From: SAR86 cluster bacterium
Lineage (GTDB): Bacteria > Pseudomonadota > Gammaproteobacteria > Magnimaribacterales > TMED112
Assembly: GCA_023703555.1 (NCBI GenBank)
Contig: CP097968.1
Coordinates: 455,451-519,450 of the forward strand
DNA length: 64,000 nucleotides
Direction: 5' to 3'
This document shows positions 25,654-34,562 of this stretch, one piece after another (the first letter of the stretch is position 1; each line of letters starts with the position of its first letter). The notes beneath the pieces were generated by a model. The model ran no database searches, had not been told where the DNA came from, and saw nothing but the letters and a program-made list of their open reading frames with translations. The translations under genes were made by a program, and so were the position numbers.

Positions 25654-26910
25654 CTAACCTTGGTTATCAATGAATTTGAATGGCAGATAAGTGTGAAGAC
25701 ATTTTGGAATTAAAAGCCCTTTGTCAACAGAATAATTATTTTCCATTATTGCCACAAGACATCTTCCTACAGCCAATGCAGAGCCATTTAGAGTATGTGG
25801 AAAATACTTAACAGTATTTGATTTAACGTGTGCCTTCATCCTTCTGGCTTGAAAATCTCTAAAATTGGAACATGAAGAAATTTCTCTAAAACAGTTTTGA
25901 CTTGGCAACCAGACTTCAATATCGATAGTTTTTGCTGCACTAAACCCCAAATCACCAGTAGATAACAAAATTGTGCGGTAGGATAATTCAAGCTTATCTA
26001 AAATTTGTGTAGCATTAGAAACAAGTTTAGTTAATTCTTGATCTGATTCATTTGGATCAACGAGCTTAACAAGTTCGATTTTATCAAATTGATGTTGTCT
26101 AATAATTCCTTTTGTATCCTTTCCATAACTTCCTGCCTCTGCTCTAAAACAAGGAGTATGAGCGCAAACATTTATTGGGAGTTGTTTTGAATTGATTGTA
26201 CTGTTACTAAAAAAGTTTGTGAGTGGTACCTCTGCCGTAGGAATTAGAAACTTCTCATTGGTTAGTTTAAATTGATCATCTTCAAATTTAGGTAGTTGTC
26301 CAGTATTTATGAGCGCATCACGATTTACAATATATGGGACATAATTTTCTTCGTAGCCATTGTCTTTAGCCTCATCTAACATGAAATTAATGAGTGCCCT
26401 GTGGAGCTGTGCTAGCCTTCCTTTCAAGATCATAAACCTTGATCCTGAGAGTTTTGAAGCAGTTTCGATATCAAGACACCCTAACCTATTTCCAATTTCA
26501 ATATGGTCTAACCCTTGGTCTTGATTAAAAATTTTTCTATTTAGTTCAATGTTGTCTTGTTCGCTAGAGCCTTCAGGTACGTCATTATCAGGAATATTTG
26601 GTATTTCTAGTAACTTTTGTTTAAACTCCCGCGATATTTGTTCGTAAGATTTTAAAAGGGTTTCTATTTTTTGATTTAATTCTAGAGATAGATTTTTCTT
26701 GTCTGAGATATCTCTTCCAGTTTTTGCTAATTTTCCAATAGTATCTGAAAGCTGATTTTTTTCATTTTTAAGAACATCTAGTTCAGCTTGCAATTTATTT
26801 TTTTGTTCATTTAAAGTCACCAGCGATGAAATATTAATATTCTTTCCACGTGAATGTATTTTTTGGGCAATTAGATCACCTTGATTTTTAAGTAAATTGA
26901 AATCAATCAT
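25654..26910 (-). CDS. serS: Seryl-tRNA synthetase
   Basis: A 418-residue class II synthetase. It has the N-terminal coiled-coil arm (about 30-105), motif 2 PCFRAEAGSYGKDTKGIIRQ with the flipping loop and FDKIELV, and motif 3 NGSALAVGRCLVAIMENNY. It charges tRNA-Ser and tRNA-Sec, so two of the tRNA genes in this window are its substrates. It overlaps lolA by 8 bases, in the conserved order ftsK-lolA-serS. Confidence 0.98.
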   Translation of the reverse strand: MIDFNLLKNQGDLIAQKIHSRGKNINISSLVTLNEQKNKLQAELDVLKNEKNQLSDTIGKLAKTGRDISDKKNLSLELNQKIETLLKSYEQISREFKQKLLEIPNIPDNDVPEGSSEQDNIELNRKIFNQDQGLDHIEIGNRLGCLDIETASKLSGSRFMILKGRLAQLHRALINFMLDEAKDNGYEENYVPYIVNRDALINTGQLPKFEDDQFKLTNEKFLIPTAEVPLTNFFSNSTINSKQLPINVCAHTPCFRAEAGSYGKDTKGIIRQHQFDKIELVKLVDPNESDQELTKLVSNATQILDKLELSYRTILLSTGDLGFSAAKTIDIEVWLPSQNCFREISSCSNFRDFQARRMKAHVKSNTVKYFPHTLNGSALAVGRCLVAIMENNYSVDKGLLIPKCLHTYLPFKFIDNQG

Positions 26911-27424
26911 TGGCTATAAAATCATACGTTTTAGGTGGATTATAACTAATATTAAAGTCACCTTTAACAAAGTTATCAAAGGATATAGTATTTTCAATCT
27001 GATTTATATCAGTAAAACTAATTTGCGATATACGTGAATCTAAAAATTTAATGCACAAATCAGTATAGTCGTGATATTCATTTAAACAATAACAAAGCTC
27101 ATTACATCTTGCTAAAGCAAATTTGCTGTAATCTGTTAGCACATTGAAGATCAGTTTTCTATCGTTTTTTCTTGAAATAACTTGTTTAAAGTCGTCATCC
27201 TGAATGAAGATAGATTCATTTATTTTTGCGATAGTCTGATTAATGGGCTTAATTTCACTAATTATAAAGTTGCCCTGAGTAAATCTTATCTTAGCTGAGC
27301 TTTGAATCAGATTATTTTGTTCAATTGTTATATCTGCTTGGAATGAATAATTATCTTCCAGTAGTTCTTCAAGTGATTGAGCATTGATAAGATTTATGAA
27401 AAAAATTAATAAGTATCGTATCAT
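26903..27424 (-). CDS. lolA: Outer-membrane lipoprotein carrier protein LolA
   Basis: A 173-residue periplasmic protein that shuttles lipoproteins from LolCDE to the outer membrane. Signal peptide MIRYLLIFFINLINA. The mature part has the LolA beta-sheet pattern (YSFQADITIEQNNLIQSSAKIRFTQGNFIISEIKP, FIQDDDFKQVI). Sequence similarity to E. coli LolA is low, so gene order between ftsK and serS supports the call. It overlaps ftsK by one base and serS by eight. Confidence 0.85.
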   Translation of the reverse strand: MIRYLLIFFINLINAQSLEELLEDNYSFQADITIEQNNLIQSSAKIRFTQGNFIISEIKPINQTIAKINESIFIQDDDFKQVISRKNDRKLIFNVLTDYSKFALARCNELCYCLNEYHDYTDLCIKFLDSRISQISFTDINQIENTISFDNFVKGDFNISYNPPKTYDFIAND

Positions 27425-29475
27425 TAAAGTACTTCTCTGGAGCCATTGGAATTCATAGGTGAAACTATGCCATTTTCTTCCATTGTTTCAATGAGTCTAG
27501 CTGCTCTGTTATAACCAATTCTAAATTTTCTTTGAATTGAGGATATTGACGCTCTACGAGATTCAACTACAAATTCGACAGCTTGGTCATATAAATCATC
27601 ATCCTCACTAGATTCAGAGTTATTTTGCACTGCCTCGAGAGATTTAGTTACATCCTGAACATAATCAGGTTTTCCATTATCCCTTAGAGATTTTGCTATT
27701 TTTTGGACTTCATCATCATTAACAAATGATCCATGAATACGTACTGGAATTGATGTTCCGGGTTCCAAAAATAACATATCACCTTTGCCAAGTAACTGTT
27801 CAGCGCCCCCTTGATCAAGAATTGTTCGAGAATCAACTTTAGATGACACCAGAAAAGCCATTCGAGAAGGTATGTTAGCCTTAATTAAACCAGTAATGAC
27901 ATCTACTGAGGGTCTTTGCGTTGCTATAACCAAGTGTATTCCTGACGCTCTTGCTTTTTGCGCTAAACGAGCAATTAATTGTTCAACTTTCTTGCCAGTC
28001 ACCATCATTAGGTCTGCAAGCTCATCAATTACAACAACGATATATGGTAATTGCTCAATATCACCTTCGGCCACTTCATTAAGTTCATCAATTTTAGTAG
28101 ACTCAATTTTATTAAGGTTTTTAATTTTTTGGTTGTAACTTTCAAGACTTCTTGCGCCAAGGATAGACATTAGTTTATATCTTTTATCCATTTCTTTAAC
28201 GCACCAATTTAATCCATTTGCTGCTTTTTGCATATCAGTAATCACAGGAGTTATCAGATGTGGAATATCATCATATACAGACAACTCAAGCATTTTTGGA
28301 TCAATTAAAAGCAGCCGCAAGTCTTTTGGGAAATTTTTTCTTAAAAGGTTTAAAATAATAGTATTCACACCAACTGATTTCCCTGAACCTGTTGTACCTG
28401 CAATTAGCAGATGGGGAAGTTGTTGTAAATTAATTTTTGCTAAATTACCTTGTATGTCCATGCCAATACAGAATTCAAGTGGTTTTAATGATTCAAGATT
28501 AGTTTCCTCAAGGATCGAATGAAGAGTCACTAATTTTCTTTTTGGATTTGGAATTTCAATTCCAATGGTTGATTTACCTTCAATTACTTCAACAACTCTT
28601 ACACTTTTGACAGCAAGTGATCTTGCTAAATCGCTTGCAATATTGGTGACCTGATTTACTTTTGTACCAGGAGCAAGATCTACCTCAAACCTTGTGACTA
28701 CAGGTCCTGGCATATTATCTAAAACCTTTCCTTCAATATTAAATTCTAGTAACTTTTCCTCTAGATTTTTAGAAAGATTGGTTAAATATTCATTTGAGAC
28801 ATCTGTTGATTCATCAGTATTTTTATCTAAATAATCAAGGAAATTTATTTCTCTTTTGTTTTCGTGATCAGGAAGTAATTGTTTTTGTATTGTCTCTTTT
28901 TTAACCTCTGTTTTTTCGACTTTTTTTAATATGGGTTTAGTTGAATTGTTTTTCTTTACAGTTTTTACGACACCAACTTTTTCAAGAGTTAATACTTTGT
29001 AGAAAATAAAGAATTGCATTAATAAAAAAATTAAGAAACTCAATATGCAAAGAAACAAGAGTGGAGCTTCATTGGGAAGAAGATTGTAAAAGTTAACTCC
29101 GACAAAACCACCAAGAGAGGAGATCGCATATCCAGAAAAAAATTGTTCTGTTTCTTGAAAAAGTGTTAATGAGAAACAAAGAGGGTAAAGTGAAATTAAT
29201 GAAAATATTATTCTTGTTTGTAAGGCAAGAAAACTATATTTTTGTGAATTATTATTTCGCAGAAGGATAATAATACCAAAAACCACCATAACGAACGTTA
29301 TGTAAAAAGTACCCAATCCGAAATAGTTAATAAAAAACATGGAAAATATTTGTCCTGAAGTACCAAAATAAATATCACCACCAATGATATTTGTGCAGAC
29401 TGAAAGAAAAGAAAAAATTGATAAAATTATTAAGCTGTAGGACGAAAATTCTCTATATAATCTCGAGGTTGACAT
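27424..29475 (-). CDS. ftsK: DNA translocase FtsK
   Basis: A 683-residue septal DNA pump. Four to five N-terminal transmembrane segments (about 14-165), a shortened linker (lacking the long Pro/Gln region of E. coli), alpha and beta motor domains with Walker A IAGTTGSGKSVGVNTI and Walker B IVVVIDELADLMM, IATQRPSVDVITGLIKANIPSR, and the C-terminal gamma winged helix (QRKFRIGYNRAARLIETME) that reads KOPS. First gene of the ftsK-lolA-serS run and divergent from trxB. Confidence 0.97.
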   Translation of the reverse strand: MSTSRLYREFSSYSLIILSIFSFLSVCTNIIGGDIYFGTSGQIFSMFFINYFGLGTFYITFVMVVFGIIILLRNNNSQKYSFLALQTRIIFSLISLYPLCFSLTLFQETEQFFSGYAISSLGGFVGVNFYNLLPNEAPLLFLCILSFLIFLLMQFFIFYKVLTLEKVGVVKTVKKNNSTKPILKKVEKTEVKKETIQKQLLPDHENKREINFLDYLDKNTDESTDVSNEYLTNLSKNLEEKLLEFNIEGKVLDNMPGPVVTRFEVDLAPGTKVNQVTNIASDLARSLAVKSVRVVEVIEGKSTIGIEIPNPKRKLVTLHSILEETNLESLKPLEFCIGMDIQGNLAKINLQQLPHLLIAGTTGSGKSVGVNTIILNLLRKNFPKDLRLLLIDPKMLELSVYDDIPHLITPVITDMQKAANGLNWCVKEMDKRYKLMSILGARSLESYNQKIKNLNKIESTKIDELNEVAEGDIEQLPYIVVVIDELADLMMVTGKKVEQLIARLAQKARASGIHLVIATQRPSVDVITGLIKANIPSRMAFLVSSKVDSRTILDQGGAEQLLGKGDMLFLEPGTSIPVRIHGSFVNDDEVQKIAKSLRDNGKPDYVQDVTKSLEAVQNNSESSEDDDLYDQAVEFVVESRRASISSIQRKFRIGYNRAARLIETMEENGIVSPMNSNGSREVL

Positions 29476-29494
29476 GCTAAGATATTGTAACTAA

Positions 29495-31244
<1,750 letters not shown>

Positions 31245-31248
<4 letters not shown>

Positions 31249-31370
31249 AATGAACTAACATAAAAAGAGGCGGCTATGACCCCACAAACAATTGCAACAA
31301 GCGCTACTAAGGCATCTGAAGAAGAATTATTTTCTTCTTCTTCTGAATCATAAAAATCTTTATTACTCAT
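31245..31370 (-). CDS. Small membrane protein (41 residues)
   Basis: An acidic N-terminus (MSNKDFYDSEEEENNSSSD) is followed by one transmembrane helix (ALVALVAIVCGVIAASFYV). The frame overlaps the acyltransferase stop upstream by 8 bases and the dehydrogenase start downstream by an ATGA junction. Such overlaps on both sides support real translation and coupling. No homologue recognised. Confidence 0.6.
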
Positions 31371-32451
31371 GTAGTTTTTTCTTATAAGGATTTGCGTAAA
31401 ACTTCATTATATATTCAACCTCATCATTAGTCATTTCAGATAAGAAGTTATCAAAATATTTTTTTGCTGTTGAAAGATTTGCATTTTCAAGATCACCGTC
31501 GTTGGAAAGAAATTTATGAGCATACTCATTAGTATCCCAAAGTTTATATGCATTTTTTATTGATATATCTATTTCTCTAGCTAAATTGTCAGGTGAATAA
31601 GAGCCCTTTAATGGTTTACAAATCTCAAGATGAACATTCCCTTTGTTCTGCATTATGCCCTTAAATATATGCTCTACATCTTCGTGTGACTCTTTTTTAT
31701 TACCTTTTATTGCTTTAGTTGCCTTTTCTTTAATAAGTGGGTCATATTGATACGATATTGAACATGGCACTATATTTATCTCAGAAGTTAAATTATCAAA
31801 TTTTATTTCTTTTCTCATGGACATATGTATCATTTTTAGGACAGTTGGATCTGTGACATCACTTCCATCCTTTGAACGGCCTTGCTGCTGTGCTATCCAA
31901 ATAAGATTATTACCCTTTATTTTTTTTCTAATAAAATTCGATGCTTTAAGGAGGTTCAGATAAATTTGTTTTTTATTGTTTCCAGATCTGGTGATAACAA
32001 AGCTCTTATTCAATCGTAAGAGATCCCCCATCCAGTTTATGCTGACAAGATTATCACCAATTGCATTATAAGTTGTAGGAAAGCCAACGCTTCGCAAGGC
32101 ATAATTGCATAAAGCTGAATCAAGAGTTATATCTCTATGATTTCCGATAAATAAATATCCTTCATCTGGATTTAAAGAATCTAGTCCTGAAAAGGTAAAT
32201 TTTGAGATAGTTTTATTGATTACTGAATCAAGCACAAGGGCAATCTGATCTTGAAAATCTTCTATTGTGTGAATATCTTTAATTTTTGATTTGAATATTT
32301 GCTTCGCTAAAAAAGTTGATCCTGGTAAAGACAAAAATTTTGAATTTGTAGCACTTAAAAAAGTATCTAAAAATTTCGTTAATTCCTCATTTTTCACAAG
32401 TTCATTAAGAACTTGCTGTACTTCGTTATTAAGATATGGCTCTATACGCAC
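31363..32451 (-). CDS. Glycerol-phosphate/lysophospholipid acyltransferase-like protein
   Basis: A 362-residue membrane-associated acyltransferase of the PlsC/PlsB superfamily. Motif I is GNHRDITLDSALCNY (His-x4-Asp), motif III-like LIWIAQQQGRSKDGSDVTDP matches the substrate-binding EGxRS region, and INIVPCSISYQYDP corresponds to motif IV. It is longer than PlsC (about 245) and shorter than PlsB, so the acyl acceptor is uncertain. It probably feeds phospholipid or another acylated product. First gene of the run leading to the small membrane protein and dehydrogenase. Confidence 0.8.
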   Translation of the reverse strand: MRIEPYLNNEVQQVLNELVKNEELTKFLDTFLSATNSKFLSLPGSTFLAKQIFKSKIKDIHTIEDFQDQIALVLDSVINKTISKFTFSGLDSLNPDEGYLFIGNHRDITLDSALCNYALRSVGFPTTYNAIGDNLVSINWMGDLLRLNKSFVITRSGNNKKQIYLNLLKASNFIRKKIKGNNLIWIAQQQGRSKDGSDVTDPTVLKMIHMSMRKEIKFDNLTSEINIVPCSISYQYDPLIKEKATKAIKGNKKESHEDVEHIFKGIMQNKGNVHLEICKPLKGSYSPDNLAREIDISIKNAYKLWDTNEYAHKFLSNDGDLENANLSTAKKYFDNFLSEMTNDEVEYIMKFYANPYKKKLHE

Positions 32452-32477
32452 AACATTAAAAAATATAAAATTTATAT

Positions 32478-32573
32478 ATGGATGATAAGGCTACACTGAG
32501 AAACATACTATATTTTTTTGCAATTATTGGAATAGTTGTTTTAGGCTTGCTTATTGGAGCATATTTATATTAG
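32478..32573 (+). CDS. Candidate small membrane protein (31 residues)
   Basis: MDDKATLRNILYFF followed by a hydrophobic helix (AIIGIVVLGLLIGAYLY). Begins 26 bases from the divergent acyltransferase start and ends overlapping the hinT stop by 4 bases. It looks like a single-pass peptide, but evidence is only composition and fit between two genes. Confidence 0.4.
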   Translation: MDDKATLRNILYFFAIIGIVVLGLLIGAYLY

Positions 32574-32911
32574 CCAGGTGGCCAATTAAATGATCTTCCA
32601 CCAAGTAAATGCACATGTATGTGAAAGACACTCTGCCCCGCTTCTGCCCCATTATTAATTACAAGTCGATAATTATTACTTAGTTTATTTAAATCCGCCA
32701 GCTTCTTAGAGATATAAATAAGATGTCCCAATAGTGGTATCTCTTCAAAAGATGCATCAGAAACTTTAGCTACCTCTTTTTTAGGTATGATGAGAATATG
32801 TACTGGTGCCTGAGGGTTAATATCATTAATAGCAAAACAATGTTCGTCTTCATATATGATTTTTCCAGGAATTTGGCCTTTATATATTTGTGTGAATAAA
32901 GAATCAGTCAC
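32570..32911 (-). CDS. hinT: HIT family purine-nucleoside phosphoramidase
   Basis: A 113-residue histidine triad protein. The catalytic triad is VFHIHVHLLGGR (His-x-His-x-His) and the N-terminal DIFC-like start is replaced by LFTQIYKGQIPGKIIYEDEHCFAINDINPQAPVHILIIPKK. It hydrolyses AMP-lysine and related phosphoramidates. The start is GTG, overlapping the stop of a 58-residue membrane protein gene (TAGTG), so the two are coupled. Confidence 0.95.
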   Translation of the reverse strand: MTDSLFTQIYKGQIPGKIIYEDEHCFAINDINPQAPVHILIIPKKEVAKVSDASFEEIPLLGHLIYISKKLADLNKLSNNYRLVINNGAEAGQSVFHIHVHLLGGRSFNWPPG

Positions 32912-33087
32912 TAGAGAATATACCTTATAACTCTAATGAAAAGATAAATGGTAATTATAGTAAGCAGCAAAGCTAAAAATTTTACAAAGAAGTCTCTTAG
33001 GGATGATCGATTTTCTTTTTTTTGAAAATAATTAATTAAAAAAATACCAATAACTATTAAGGCTGTAATTATAACTAATTGAATCAT
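32911..33087 (-). CDS. Small two-helix membrane protein (58 residues)
   Basis: MIQLVIITALIVIGIFLINYF, a charged loop (QKKENRSSLRD) and a second helix (FFVKFLALLLTIITIYLFI). It starts directly after the dedA stop codon and ends overlapping the hinT start, so it sits in an operon between them. Family not recognised. The tight packing supports it as a real gene. Confidence 0.65.
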   Translation of the reverse strand: MIQLVIITALIVIGIFLINYFQKKENRSSLRDFFVKFLALLLTIITIYLFIRVIRYIL

Positions 33088-33495
33088 TTAAAAAAAGTTA
33101 GCTACATATTCCCATAAAACAACCAATAGAACTAGTCCTAAACCCCAGATTGAGCAGGCAAGCAGATCATAAAAAAGAAATTTTTTATAATCTAATCTAA
33201 ATGACCCCACTAAAAATGGAGCAAATGGCCGTATGCTTGGCGTCATTCTCCCTAATAATATCGCTCTAAATTCGTATTTCTTGAAGAGTTTTTTAGTTTG
33301 TTCAACTCTATCAGATCTTTTTTTTATAAAGTTCCAATTTAATACTTTTGTACCAAATATTCTGCCCATTAAATAACTTGATTGATCACCCGTAAATGAA
33401 CCTAAATAAGCAAACAATGTGATCACTATGATGCTTGATATGCCTTCAAGGTATAAAAAAACTGCAAGCAAATATAAAAATAAGCTGGGAAACAA
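33088..33495 (-). CDS. DedA family membrane protein (start uncertain)
   Basis: From the only available start codon (TTG at 33495) the protein has 135 residues and the DedA core: LGSFTGDQSSYLMGRIFG, GRMTPSIRPFAPFLVGSFR and a final helix, typical of SNARE-associated flippase-like proteins linked to membrane homeostasis. However, the open frame continues upstream to 33642 and encodes the missing DedA N-terminus (YENPLIAPLILTALGFLES) without any ATG, GTG or TTG. It overlaps the phytase gene end, which contains a run of ten A on the coding strand. Translation start or frameshift is therefore unresolved. Confidence 0.75.
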   Translation of the reverse strand: MFPSLFLYLLAVFLYLEGISSIIVITLFAYLGSFTGDQSSYLMGRIFGTKVLNWNFIKKRSDRVEQTKKLFKKYEFRAILLGRMTPSIRPFAPFLVGSFRLDYKKFLFYDLLACSIWGLGLVLLVVLWEYVANFF

Positions 33496-33581
33496 AACGC
33501 CTGATATGACAAAGGACTCTAAAAATCCAAGTGCAGTAAGAATTAAGGGTGCTATAAGTGGATTTTCATAGCTAAATTTCT

Positions 33582-34550
33582 TTAATCGATCAAGCCAGCT
33601 AGAATCAGTTTTTTTTTTAAGATTTCCTCCATATCGACAATTTTAAAATTTTGGTTATTGGGTAGATTCTTCCCATCTTGAGCAACCATAAAACCTTTTG
33701 GAAAATGTTTGAACGATTGATTTGTTACATCAATACCATCCGTATCTTCGACGCCATTAATTTTAAATGATCCTAAGTACGAAAATGGATACGAACGGTC
33801 ATACATATTAAATTTATTGTCCCCTTGAGATGATAAAATTAAGAAGCCATCCTGTTGAGACTGTTTATAGATAGTAACGCCCTCTGGATCACCATTTATA
33901 TTTCCTTCTCTTGAATCTACCACTTTTATAAGCTCTAAAGTTTCTGCATCGAAAGCTTTAAGGTACCCTCGACTACCCTCTCGAGAAATGAAGATATGAC
34001 CATTCTCATCATCAATCACACATCCTTCAGCTTCATTGCCTCTTAAAGGAATATTGTCCTCGTCAGCAGTAATATCAATGGTTTGTAACAGTATTTGGTC
34101 TAAAAGGTTCCAATACTGAATTTTTACGCCTTCTTCTTCTGTTACAATTGCTCTAAGCTCGCTATTAATAAAACCTATGCAGATACCATAGACAGCCATA
34201 TTTGTATCAATTACAAAAGTTTCACTAGATAAATTTGTATATTTTACTGTGTTATCAGAACGATCAGTAAATGCAATCCAATCACCCCTTACATCAACAT
34301 TATTTGGTTCTCCACCCTCTATGTAATATATTTCATTACCTTCATTGTCGTAAATATAGATTCCAGCCCTTTTATCTGTTGCTAGAATAAGTCCTGAGTC
34401 TGGTCTTATTGCAGGATCATCAGCAGCGTCGCCCATTGTTCTGACTGGGGGTGTTTGAAATTTATAATCTACCGTGAATGCTTTATCTTGTGGTTCCGAA
34501 CAAGATGCTAACAAAACGATAAGAACAACAAATATTATTGCTCTTATCAT
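33582..34550 (-). CDS. Beta-propeller phytase-like lipoprotein
   Basis: A 322-residue lipoprotein with lipobox VLLASCS (Cys at about 17). Beta-propeller phytase hallmarks in order: ADDPAIRPDSGLILATDK, GIYIYDNEGNE, NNVDVRGDWIAFTDRS, EGCVIDDENGHIFISRE, DPEGVTIY, GFLILSSQGDNKFNMYDR, DGIDV, FPKGFMVAQDGKN and QNFKIV. These acidic residues bind calcium and the inositol-phosphate substrate. The enzyme releases phosphate from phytate outside the cell or in the periplasm. It follows a TonB receptor gene by 12 bp. The final codons pass through an A10 run next to the dedA frame. Confidence 0.9.
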   Translation of the reverse strand: MIRAIIFVVLIVLLASCSEPQDKAFTVDYKFQTPPVRTMGDAADDPAIRPDSGLILATDKRAGIYIYDNEGNEIYYIEGGEPNNVDVRGDWIAFTDRSDNTVKYTNLSSETFVIDTNMAVYGICIGFINSELRAIVTEEEGVKIQYWNLLDQILLQTIDITADEDNIPLRGNEAEGCVIDDENGHIFISREGSRGYLKAFDAETLELIKVVDSREGNINGDPEGVTIYKQSQQDGFLILSSQGDNKFNMYDRSYPFSYLGSFKINGVEDTDGIDVTNQSFKHFPKGFMVAQDGKNLPNNQNFKIVDMEEILKKKLILAGLID

Positions 34551-34562
34551 TAAAAAAAATTT

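Noticed and set aside
25578-25670. N-terminal extension of the Oar-like receptor
   Set aside because: The 31 extra residues are not signal-like, overlap serS, and precede a textbook signal peptide beginning MKKLLFT.
33582-34550. Generic esterase-like lactonase or TolB propeller
   Set aside because: The order and content of acidic motifs (ADDPAI, NNVDVR, EGCVIDDE, DPEG, SSQGDNKF, QNFKIV) are those of beta-propeller phytases.
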